Shown piece by piece: positions 1-5,467 of a stretch of DNA of 5,467 nt. The notes under the pieces were generated by a model. The model saw only the letters and a list, made by a program, of their open reading frames with translations, did not search any database and was not told where the DNA came from. The stretch spans positions 1-5,467 of the forward strand of contig JBNMLE010000053.1 in the NCBI GenBank assembly GCA_050874705.1. The letters are read 5' to 3'. The translations under genes and the position numbers were made by a program. Each line of letters starts with the position of its first letter. Positions within the stretch are counted from its first letter, which is position 1. The stretch is from Fiminaster sp050874705 (GTDB lineage: Bacteria; Bacillota_I; Bacilli_A; RFN20; CAG-826).

Positions 1-5
1 CTCTA

Positions 6-33
6 TTGACGACTGCTAAATAGTGAGTATAAT
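6..33 (+). promoter_or_regulatory. Sigma-A-type promoter of clpB
   Basis: A -35 box TTGACG lies at 6-11 and a perfect -10 box TATAAT at 28-33, separated by 16 bp. Five of six -35 positions match consensus. The predicted transcription start falls at about 39-41, inside the left arm of the CIRCE operator, which is the usual geometry for HrcA repression. The promoter is close to consensus, so strong expression on loss of repressor is expected. No alternative heat-shock sigma factor motif is needed to explain it. Confidence 0.88.
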
Positions 34-38
34 TATAC

Positions 39-65
39 TTAGCACTTAGAGATTAAGAGTGCTAA
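39..65 (+). promoter_or_regulatory. CIRCE operator (HrcA binding site)
   Basis: The left arm TTAGCACTT (39-47), a 9-nt spacer (48-56) and the right arm GAGTGCTAA (57-65) match the CIRCE consensus TTAGCACTC-N9-GAGTGCTAA. The only departure is T instead of C at position 47, the innermost base of the left arm, which leaves a G-T pair there. CIRCE is the binding site of the repressor HrcA, which is titrated through GroEL in Firmicutes. It overlaps the predicted transcription start and ends just before the ribosome binding site, so clpB should be induced by heat and protein-folding stress. Confidence 0.95.
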
Positions 66-68
66 AAT

Positions 69-74
69 GGAGGT
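69..74 (+). promoter_or_regulatory. Ribosome binding site deciding the clpB start
   Basis: GGAGGT at 69-74 is a near-perfect Shine-Dalgarno sequence placed 7 nt before ATG 82. An upstream in-frame ATG at 67 lies immediately before it and abuts the CIRCE right arm, so it has no upstream ribosome binding site of its own. The start at 82 is therefore preferred, five codons shorter than the longest frame. Confidence 0.88.
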
Positions 75-81
75 AAATACA

Positions 82-2199
82 ATGAACGGAACGGATGGAA
101 TGGAAGATTATTCCAAAGATGAAAATATTCTTCAAAAATTTGGTCGTGATGTTACTGAACAAGTTCGTCAAGGCAAAATCGATCCAGTTATCGGTCGTGA
201 TGATGAAATCAGAAAGATAATTGAAGTACTTGCCCGTAAAACAAAAAATAATGTTATATTGCTTGGCGAACCAGGTGTTGGTAAAACCGCAATTATTGAA
301 GGACTTGCAGAACGTATCGTAAAAGATGATGTCCCACTATCACTAAAAGGTAAAACTATCTTTGAACTCGATATGGGTGCGCTTGTTGCAGGTGCTAAAT
401 ATAGAGGTGAATTTGAAGAAAGACTAAAAGCTGTTTTAAATAAAATTAAAGCTAGCGAAGGTAAAATTATATTATTCATCGATGAAATTCATCTTATTGT
501 TGGCGCTGGTAGAACCGATGGCGCTCTTGATGCAAGCAATATGCTTAAACCTATGCTTGCTAGAGGTGAAATCGAATGTATTGGTGCTACTACATTAAAT
601 GAATATCGTGAATATATAGAAAAAGATCGTGCTCTTGAAAGACGTTTTCAACCTGTTATGGTCAATGAACCAACAGTCGAAGATACTATTTCAATTCTAA
701 GAGGTTTAAAAGAAAAATTTGAATCACATCACGGTGTTAAAATTACTGATAACGCTATTGTTGCAGCGGTTACTTTATCTAATAGATACATTACAAATCG
801 TTTCTTGCCAGATAAAGCTATCGATTTAATCGATGAAGCTTGTGCTTCAACTCGTGTTGAAATCGAATCAACCCCAACTGAACTTGATGAACTCAATAGA
901 AAGATTAAACAATTGGAAATTGAAAGAGTCGCTCTTGAAAAAGAAACAGATGATTCAAGCAAAAAGCGCCTTGAAAAACTTGTTGAAAATCTTAATTCAT
1001 TAAAAGTTGAACAAGAAAAATTATACAAGAAATGGCAAGAAGAAAAAGAGGAAATTAGCAAAGCTAAGGAACTCAAGGTAAAGCTTGATAAAGCACGTTT
1101 TGAATTAAGCACTGCTTTCTCAAACGGAAACTATGAAAGAGCTAGCCAAATTCAATATCGCGATATTCCTAATATGGAAAAAGAACTTCACGAAATTGAA
1201 GATAACGAAAAGAAAGATCACATCTTATCTGAAGTTGTTACTGAAGATGAGATCGCAAAGATTGTTTCTAAGATGACTAATATTCCTGTAAGTAAAATTG
1301 CACAAGGCGATAAAGAAAAAGTATTACACTTGAAAGAGATTCTTGAAAAGAGAGTAATCGGTCAAGATGAAGCTATTTCTTTAGTAAGCGATGCTATTTT
1401 ACGCCAAAGAGCGGGTATTAAAGATCAAAATAAACCAATTGGTTCGTTTTTGTTCTTAGGTCCTACAGGTGTTGGTAAAACAGAGGTAGCTCGTGCCTTA
1501 GCAGAAACACTTTTCGACAGTGAAACTCACATGGTAAGAATTGATATGAGTGAATATATGGAAAAATATTCAACCTCACGTCTTATTGGAGCCCCACCAG
1601 GATATGTTGGTTATGAAGAAGGCGGACAATTAACTGAAAAAGTAAGAAGAAATCCTTACTGCATCGTATTGTTCGACGAAATCGAAAAAGCACATCCAGA
1701 AGTATTCAACTTGCTTCTTCAAATTCTTGATGATGGACATATTACCGATTCACAAGGTCGACTTGTTGACTTTAAAAACACAATCATAATTATGACATCT
1801 AACCTTGGTAGTGATTTATTACTTCAAGGCAAAAAGGATGAAGTTAATGCATTGTTACATCACACATTTAGACCAGAATTCTTAAATAGAATCGATGAAA
1901 TTGTTTACTTTAATCCTCTCAGCAAAGACGTTCAATATAAAGTTGTTGAAAAGATGCTCAATATTCTTAACAACAGACTAAAAGAAAACTATTATTCATT
2001 TGAATTCACTGATGCTTTAAAGAATTATATTCTTGATAGCGCGTATTCTTATGAATTTGGCGCTCGTCCAATAAAGCGTTTTATTCAAAACAATATTGAA
2101 ACAATTATTGCTAGAGCTATAATCGGTGGAACTGTTGATACAAAACACAAATTCAAAGTCGATTATAAAGACAACAAAGTCGTTCTTTCTAAGATTTAA
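82..2199 (+). CDS. clpB: ATP-dependent disaggregase ClpB (Hsp100), form lacking the N-terminal domain
   Basis: This is a 705-aa cytosolic AAA+ chaperone. ClpB hexamers thread aggregated proteins through a central pore together with DnaK/DnaJ/GrpE. NBD1 has Walker A GEPGVGKT (62-69), pore loop GAKYRGEFEERL (104-115, Tyr107), Walker B with D134/E135, sensor GATT (168-171) and arginine fingers ERR (186-188). A roughly 120-residue Lys/Glu-rich coiled coil (about 260-380) is the ClpB M domain, much longer than that of ClpC. NBD2 has Walker A GPTGVGKT (460-467), pore segment GAPPGYVGYEEGG (503-515), Walker B FDEIEKAH (531-538) and sensor-2 GARP (660-663). I see no IGF/LGF-type ClpP-docking tripeptide after TSNLG (572-576), so it is a disaggregase rather than a protease subunit. 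Full-length ClpB is about 860 aa; here the Clp_N domain is absent, as in mycoplasma ClpB. The intact promoter, CIRCE and RBS directly upstream show this is the native gene start. It is monocistronic, ending at its own terminator. Confidence 0.96.
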   Translation: MNGTDGMEDYSKDENILQKFGRDVTEQVRQGKIDPVIGRDDEIRKIIEVLARKTKNNVILLGEPGVGKTAIIEGLAERIVKDDVPLSLKGKTIFELDMGALVAGAKYRGEFEERLKAVLNKIKASEGKIILFIDEIHLIVGAGRTDGALDASNMLKPMLARGEIECIGATTLNEYREYIEKDRALERRFQPVMVNEPTVEDTISILRGLKEKFESHHGVKITDNAIVAAVTLSNRYITNRFLPDKAIDLIDEACASTRVEIESTPTELDELNRKIKQLEIERVALEKETDDSSKKRLEKLVENLNSLKVEQEKLYKKWQEEKEEISKAKELKVKLDKARFELSTAFSNGNYERASQIQYRDIPNMEKELHEIEDNEKKDHILSEVVTEDEIAKIVSKMTNIPVSKIAQGDKEKVLHLKEILEKRVIGQDEAISLVSDAILRQRAGIKDQNKPIGSFLFLGPTGVGKTEVARALAETLFDSETHMVRIDMSEYMEKYSTSRLIGAPPGYVGYEEGGQLTEKVRRNPYCIVLFDEIEKAHPEVFNLLLQILDDGHITDSQGRLVDFKNTIIIMTSNLGSDLLLQGKKDEVNALLHHTFRPEFLNRIDEIVYFNPLSKDVQYKVVEKMLNILNNRLKENYYSFEFTDALKNYILDSAYSYEFGARPIKRFIQNNIETIIARAIIGGTVDTKHKFKVDYKDNKVVLSKI

Positions 2200-2203
2200 A
2201 ACT

Positions 2204-2233
2204 AGGCCACCTATAAAAATAGGTGGTCTTTTT
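2204..2233 (+). terminator. Rho-independent terminator of clpB
   Basis: The arms GGCCACCTAT (2205-2214) and ATAGGTGGTC-type complement (2219-2228) form a 10-bp stem with one G-U pair around an AAAA loop (2215-2218). An outer A-T pair (2204/2229) is also possible. A run of five T follows (2229-2233). It begins 5 bp after the clpB stop codon and separates the heat-shock unit from the downstream operon. Confidence 0.94.
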
Positions 2234-2247
2234 ATATACTTTTTGAC

Positions 2248-2253
2248 TATAAT
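2248..2253 (+). promoter_or_regulatory. Candidate -10 box for the downstream operon
   Basis: A perfect TATAAT lies at 2248-2253 between the clpB terminator and the aldehyde dehydrogenase gene. No good -35 box sits 16-18 bp upstream, where the sequence is the terminator arm and T-run (GGTCTT at 2225-2230). A TG lies two bases before the box rather than the one of an extended -10. A second option is TATACT (2235-2240). A promoter is expected here because the preceding terminator is strong, but its exact position is uncertain. It would give a very short leader. Confidence 0.4.
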
Positions 2254-2259
2254 AAAAAC

Positions 2260-2264
2260 GAGGT
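2260..2264 (+). promoter_or_regulatory. Ribosome binding site of the aldehyde dehydrogenase gene
   Basis: GAGGT at 2260-2264 is a good Shine-Dalgarno match, 6 nt before ATG 2271. It supports that start over a nearby ATG at 2275, which is in another frame. Confidence 0.8.
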
Positions 2265-2270
2265 AGACAT

Positions 2271-3644
2271 ATGGATGCAGAGACAATTAAAAATCTTGTA
2301 TATAATCAAAGAGAATATTTTTTTAAAGGCGAAACATTATCATATTCATTTAGACTGAACGCTTTAAAAAAATTAAGAAAATCATTAATAGATAATAAAG
2401 ACATTATTTACAAAGCGTTTTTAGATGATTTTAATAAATCAAAATTCGATGTTTTGTCAACAGAATTTGGCATGGCAATTGAAGAAATTGATTATATGAT
2501 AAAACATTTAAAAACTTTGATGAAACCTAAAAAAGTTAGAACAAGTTTATTTAATTTTCCTTCTAAAGGATATATTTATTCTGAACCGTATGGTGTTACC
2601 CTTATAATCGCACCTTGGAATTATCCACTTCAACTATCAATTGCCCCTTTAGCGGGTGCAATCGCGGGTGGAAACACTATTATTCTTAAACCGAGCAGTT
2701 ACGCAAATAATGTTTCGCTTGCCTTAGAAAAAGTATTATCTGTTTTCGATGATAAATATATTGCGACTATTCTAGGTGGTAGAAACGAAACAACAGCATT
2801 ACTTGATCAACAATTTGACTATATTTTCTTTACTGGTAGCCCTACAGTCGGAAAAATCGTTATGGAGAAAGCTAGTAAGAACTTAACTCCAGTTTCTCTA
2901 GAACTTGGTGGTAAAAGCCCTACTATTGTTGATGAAGATGCAGATATTAATATCGCTGCAAAACGAATAACATGGGGGAAATTTTTAAATGCAGGCCAAA
3001 CTTGCGTTGCTCCTGACTATGTACTTGTCCATAAAAAAGTACATAAAGAATTCGTTAAAAAAGTTATTGAATACATTTATATGTATTATTATGAAAACGG
3101 AATAATTAGAAATGATTTTCCATATATCATTAATTCAAAACATTTTGAAAGATTAAACGGCTTAATTGATGAAAATAAAATTGTTTTCGGAGGCAATTCA
3201 TCAAAATTATTAATTGAACCAACTGTTCTTGATAACGTAACATTTTCTGACAAGGTTATGGGTGAAGAAATTTTTGGACCAATTATGCCTATTATTGAAT
3301 TTGACAATTTAGATGAATTAATAGCAAAACAAAAACGTCTTCCAAAGCCGCTTGCTTTATATTATTTTGGTAAAAACAAACATAATATAGAAAAAGTTTT
3401 AAACAATATTTCTTCTGGTGGAGCGTGCATAAATGAAGTAGTTATGCATTTAACAAACGATGATCTTCCATTTGGAGGTGTTGGCAATTCTGGAATGGGA
3501 AGCTATCATGGTAAAAAATCATTTGAAACATTCACACATCAAAAATCAGTTCTACAAAAAGGAAAAATGGAAATAAATACAAAATACCCACCATCAAATG
3601 AGAAAAAAGAAAAATTAGTCACAAATTTAATGAAGGTAAAATAA
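2271..3644 (+). CDS. NAD(P)-dependent aldehyde dehydrogenase, class 3 (ALDH3/YwdH-like)
   Basis: This 457-aa protein should oxidise an aldehyde to the carboxylic acid with NAD(P)+ in the cytosol. All family landmarks are visible: APWNYP (114-119, Asn117 of the oxyanion hole), cofactor-binding KPSS (140-143), FTGSPTVG (187-194), the general base Glu211 in LELGGKSP, the nucleophile Cys245 in GQTCVAP, nicotinamide-ribose-binding EEIFGP (332-337), and PFGGVGNSGMGSYHGK (400-415). The short length, the MHL...LPFGGVGNSGMGSYHG stretch and a C-terminal YPP...KK segment are typical of class 3 enzymes rather than the roughly 490-aa class 1/2 enzymes. The C terminus is polar (ends LMKVK) and lacks the hydrophobic anchor of fatty aldehyde dehydrogenases, so the protein is probably soluble. 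It is the first gene of a likely four-gene operon, with the next gene starting 2 bp after its stop. Its substrate cannot be read from the sequence; medium- or long-chain and aromatic aldehydes are usual for the class. Confidence 0.94.
   Translation: MDAETIKNLVYNQREYFFKGETLSYSFRLNALKKLRKSLIDNKDIIYKAFLDDFNKSKFDVLSTEFGMAIEEIDYMIKHLKTLMKPKKVRTSLFNFPSKGYIYSEPYGVTLIIAPWNYPLQLSIAPLAGAIAGGNTIILKPSSYANNVSLALEKVLSVFDDKYIATILGGRNETTALLDQQFDYIFFTGSPTVGKIVMEKASKNLTPVSLELGGKSPTIVDEDADINIAAKRITWGKFLNAGQTCVAPDYVLVHKKVHKEFVKKVIEYIYMYYYENGIIRNDFPYIINSKHFERLNGLIDENKIVFGGNSSKLLIEPTVLDNVTFSDKVMGEEIFGPIMPIIEFDNLDELIAKQKRLPKPLALYYFGKNKHNIEKVLNNISSGGACINEVVMHLTNDDLPFGGVGNSGMGSYHGKKSFETFTHQKSVLQKGKMEINTKYPPSNEKKEKLVTNLMKVK
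3633..3637 (+). promoter_or_regulatory. Ribosome binding site of yggS inside the end of the preceding gene
   Basis: AAGGT (core of GAAGGT, 3632-3637) lies within the last codons of the aldehyde dehydrogenase gene, 9 nt before ATG 3647. It supports the start and suggests translational coupling. Confidence 0.6.
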
Positions 3645-3646
3645 TA

Positions 3647-4303
3647 ATGTTTATAAGAGATGATATTAAGCAATTCACATCATCACTTCCACAAAGTATT
3701 TGTCTTGTAATAGCGACAAAATATTTAGATGTTGAAGAAATGGAAAAACTATACAAATTAGGTTATAGAAACTTTGCTGAAAATAGAGTTGAATCTTTTT
3801 TAACCAAATATAACGCTCTTAATCACAATGATATTATTTGGCATTTCATCGGACATCTTCAAAGAAATAAAGCAAATAAAATAATTAACAATATTGACTA
3901 TCATCATTCGCTTGATTCGCTTGAACTAGCAAAATTAATTGATAAAAAAAGAAATAAACCTTTAAAAACTTTTATTGAAGTATCAATAAATGAAGAGCAA
4001 AATAAAAACGGCGTTAAAATTAACGACCTAGATGATTTTATAAAACAAGTTCTAAATTATAAAAACATTCAACTTGTTGGTCTTATGATGATGGCCATAA
4101 AAAGTTCTGATGAAGAATCTTTAAGAAAACAATTTGCAAAATTAAGAACAATAAGAGATCATCTAGAACATAAATTTAATGTCAATCTTCCTTATTTATC
4201 AATGGGTATGAGCGATGATTATAAAGAAGCTATTCTTGAAGGCGCTACTCACATTAGACTTGGAAGAATATTATTCAAGAATAATTCTATGGAGAAAATA
4301 TAA
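3647..4303 (+). CDS. yggS: YggS/PLPBP family pyridoxal 5'-phosphate homeostasis protein
   Basis: This 218-aa protein belongs to the single-domain TIM-barrel family related to the N-terminal domain of alanine racemase (YggS of E. coli, YlmE of Bacillus, human PLPBP). Members bind PLP and keep vitamin B6 and amino/keto acid pools balanced; no enzymatic reaction is established. Visible landmarks are the PLP-lysine region LVIATK (Lys25), FAEN (43-46), IWHFIGHLQRNK (64-75), HSLDSLELA (87-95), the EEQNKNGV stretch (116-123, family E-x-x-K-x-G-V), LSMGMSDD (184-191) and the phosphate-binding end HIRLGRILF (202-210). Length is near the family's usual 220-235 aa, with a slightly short N terminus. It lacks the racemase C-terminal domain. 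It starts 2 bp after the aldehyde dehydrogenase stop and overlaps the next gene by 1 bp. In many Firmicutes this gene sits beside sepF and divIVA; that context is not seen here. Confidence 0.94.
   Translation: MFIRDDIKQFTSSLPQSICLVIATKYLDVEEMEKLYKLGYRNFAENRVESFLTKYNALNHNDIIWHFIGHLQRNKANKIINNIDYHHSLDSLELAKLIDKKRNKPLKTFIEVSINEEQNKNGVKINDLDDFIKQVLNYKNIQLVGLMMMAIKSSDEESLRKQFAKLRTIRDHLEHKFNVNLPYLSMGMSDDYKEAILEGATHIRLGRILFKNNSMEKI
4291..4295 (+). promoter_or_regulatory. Ribosome binding site of the PII-like gene
   Basis: GGAGA at 4291-4295, inside the end of yggS, is 7 nt before ATG 4303. With the TAATG stop/start overlap it implies translational coupling of the two genes. Confidence 0.72.
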
Positions 4304-4635
4304 TGAAACATTTATTATTCGCAGTATTTGAAAATAGTTCCCTTACAAATGATATTGTTCATGAACTTTCAAAAAATGATATCAATGGAACAGTACTTGG
4401 GTCAACCTCGTTAAAACACATGAATTCTAATATAGAAGAAGATGAATTACATTTCATTTCTTTAAGACATATTGACAAAATGCATCTTGAAGAAAACGTC
4501 ACATTTTATGCTATTCTTGATGAAGAGGAAATTGAAAAAGCTAGAGAAATCATTCACACAATGTCTGATAAATTTACAAAAATCAAAGGCGGAATGTTTG
4601 TAGTTCCAGTTGAAAGTTACGAAGGGTCGTTTTAA
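4303..4635 (+). CDS. Small PII-like (ferredoxin-fold) protein, putative regulator of the adjacent antiporter
   Basis: I do not recognise a named family member with certainty. The 110-aa chain reads as beta (HLLFAVFE, 3-10), helix (about 13-26), beta (NGTVLGS, 28-34), a charged loop region (about 35-64), beta (NVTFYAILDEE, 65-75), helix (about 75-90) and beta (GGMFVVPVESY, 96-106). This is the beta-alpha-beta/beta-alpha-beta layout of PII-superfamily proteins. The terminal GGMFVVPVE resembles the last strand of PII (GKIFV.PVE) and of the c-di-AMP receptor DarA/PstA (VFVLPVE). The TTGGF and GNTTF ligand-loop motifs I associate with DarA are not visible, so c-di-AMP binding is not implied. No signal peptide or membrane segment is present, so it should be cytosolic. 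The start overlaps the yggS stop, and the antiporter gene begins 5 bp after its own stop. PII-like proteins elsewhere sit beside and bind transporters, so regulation of the antiporter is a reasonable inference, not shown. Confidence 0.72.
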   Translation: MKHLLFAVFENSSLTNDIVHELSKNDINGTVLGSTSLKHMNSNIEEDELHFISLRHIDKMHLEENVTFYAILDEEEIEKAREIIHTMSDKFTKIKGGMFVVPVESYEGSF

Positions 4636-4640
4636 TTAAT

Positions 4641-5467
4641 ATGTTATCGTTTTTAGTTATCGGTTTAGTTCTTTTAGTTGGTTTATTATCAACTAGACTC
4701 ATGAAGCTTGTTAAACTTCCTAATGTAACAGGCTATCTAATTACGGGCATTTTACTTGGACCATGTGTTCTTGGTCTTGCATTTAAAGGCGTTGACTTTA
4801 TGGGTCAACCACTTTTTGATCAAATATATGATAAAAATGTAATGACATTTATCAGCAATGCAGCTTTAGGATTTATTGCTTTTTCAATTGGGACATCATT
4901 TAAATTTTCATCCCTTAAAAAAGTAGGCAAAAGAGTGCTTATCATCACTGTTTTTGAAGCTCTTGGAGGAGCAATATTTGTTTTAATTGGTTTATTTATC
5001 ACAAAGATTTTTATCCAAGATATTCCAGTTGAAATTATCTTAACTCTTGGAGCTATCGCGTGCGCAACTGCTCCAGCTGCTACACTTATGGTAGTTAAAC
5101 AATACAAAGCTAAAGGACCAGTCACAAATACACTTCTTCCTGTTGTTGCGTTTGATGACGCTGTTGCTTTAATTGCTTTTGAAATATTATTTTCTATTGC
5201 TAAAGCAATGGCTAAAGGAACAACGCCTGACTTTATGTCGATTGCAGTTTGGCCATTAGTATCTATTATTGGAAGTTTGCTTATTGGAACCGGACTTGGA
5301 TTTTTAGTTTCTTTAGGATGTAAATTGTTTAAAAGCCGCGCGAATAGAATGATTATGTGCATTGTTGCTATATTTTTATGCACTGCAATATCACTTATTC
5401 CTTTTTCATCATTTTTACCTTCAAATATAAATATTTCTGTTTCTTCGCTTCTTATGACAATGATGGA
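4641..5467 (+). CDS. Cation:proton antiporter, CPA2/Na_H_Exchanger type (5' part; runs off the window)
   Basis: The frame is open from ATG 4641 to the window end, giving 275 codons with no stop. It encodes a very hydrophobic membrane protein that should exchange Na+ or K+ for H+ across the cytoplasmic membrane. Visible marks are a first membrane helix (about 2-18), the family signature GYLITGILLGP (31-41), helices near 70-84, 98-122 and 131-153, and the unwound-helix region CATAPAAT (141-148). An acidic pair follows in VAFDDAVAL (169-177, Asp172/Asp173), the expected ion-binding site, then further helices around 200-228 and 236-254. Usual length for a bare transporter is about 380-400 aa, so roughly 110 or more residues are missing, and a C-terminal RCK or TrkA-C domain cannot be judged. 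The start has only a weak, distant AGGG (4623-4626) and probably depends on coupling to the preceding gene; no other ATG, GTG or TTG start lies between it and the in-frame stop TGA at 4611. Confidence 0.9.
   Translation, partial: MLSFLVIGLVLLVGLLSTRLMKLVKLPNVTGYLITGILLGPCVLGLAFKGVDFMGQPLFDQIYDKNVMTFISNAALGFIAFSIGTSFKFSSLKKVGKRVLIITVFEALGGAIFVLIGLFITKIFIQDIPVEIILTLGAIACATAPAATLMVVKQYKAKGPVTNTLLPVVAFDDAVALIAFEILFSIAKAMAKGTTPDFMSIAVWPLVSIIGSLLIGTGLGFLVSLGCKLFKSRANRMIMCIVAIFLCTAISLIPFSSFLPSNINISVSSLLMTMM

Noticed and set aside
168..1112. Minus-strand open frames of about 100-130 codons opposite clpB (168-479 and 729-1112)
   Set aside because: They are Ser/Leu-rich mirror images of Lys/Glu-rich ClpB segments, with no plausible ribosome binding site or family resemblance.
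82..2199. Assignment as ClpC or ClpE, the protease-partner ATPases
   Set aside because: The M domain is the long ClpB type of about 120 residues, there is no ClpP-docking tripeptide and no zinc-binding N terminus, and the regulation is by CIRCE with no CtsR direct repeat visible.
2204..2270. Riboswitch or attenuator leader ahead of the aldehyde dehydrogenase gene
   Set aside because: Only one simple hairpin with a T-run is present, 5 bp after the clpB stop. There is no room for an aptamer between it and the next start, so it is the clpB terminator.
2017..2286. Minus-strand open frame of 89 codons across the clpB end and terminator
   Set aside because: It spans the terminator hairpin and overlaps both flanking real genes; no motif or credible start signal supports it.
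3647..4303. Alanine racemase
   Set aside because: The chain is only 218 aa, has the YggS signatures IWHFIGHLQRNK and SMGMSDD, and lacks the racemase C-terminal beta domain with its catalytic tyrosine.
4820..5383. A 187-codon open frame on the minus strand
   Set aside because: It lies wholly antisense to the antiporter gene, whose plus-strand frame has clear family motifs (GYLITGILLGP, FDDAVAL) and membrane helices. The minus-strand product resembles no family I know, and the openness follows from the codon composition of the real gene.
82..5467. Mycoplasma-type code with TGA read as tryptophan
   Set aside because: All genes read through with the standard code, tryptophans in conserved motifs (for example APWNYP, IWHFIG) are TGG, and no in-frame TGA interrupts a recognisable protein.

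Overview
The window looks like part of the chromosome of a low-G+C Gram-positive bacterium, most likely a Bacilli lineage close to the Mollicutes (Acholeplasma-, Izemoplasma- or RF39-like). The evidence is the A+T-rich sequence (about one third G+C by eye), strong AT-ending codon preference, A/G-rich ribosome binding sites, a HrcA/CIRCE-controlled ClpB without its N-terminal domain, and exclusive use of TAA at the four visible stops. Tryptophans in the proteins are TGG, and all frames read cleanly with the standard code. There is therefore no sign of the Mycoplasma TGA=Trp code. The taxonomic placement is inference.

Layout. Positions 1-81 hold a complete heat-shock control region: a sigma-A-type promoter (TTGACG, 16-bp spacer, TATAAT), a near-perfect CIRCE operator over the expected transcription start, and a strong Shine-Dalgarno. 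They drive clpB (82-2199), a 705-aa disaggregase with both AAA+ modules and the long coiled-coil M domain but no Clp_N domain. A strong Rho-independent terminator (2204-2233) closes this monocistronic unit.

A second unit follows on the same strand, packed tightly enough to be one operon: a class-3-type aldehyde dehydrogenase (2271-3644), a YggS/PLPBP pyridoxal-phosphate homeostasis protein (3647-4303, 2-bp gap), a 110-aa PII-like small protein (4303-4635, overlapping by 1 bp in TAATG), and the first 275 codons of a CPA2-type cation:proton antiporter (4641 to the window end, 5-bp gap). The antiporter runs off the window.

How they work together. The first unit is protein-quality control under HrcA. 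The second pairs aldehyde and PLP chemistry with a possible ligand-regulated ion transporter. The most interesting point is the PII-like protein next to the antiporter: it may be a nucleotide- or ion-sensing regulatory subunit of the transporter. I see no mobile elements, CRISPR arrays, RNA genes or long repeats. No stretch above 300 bp lacks a gene.
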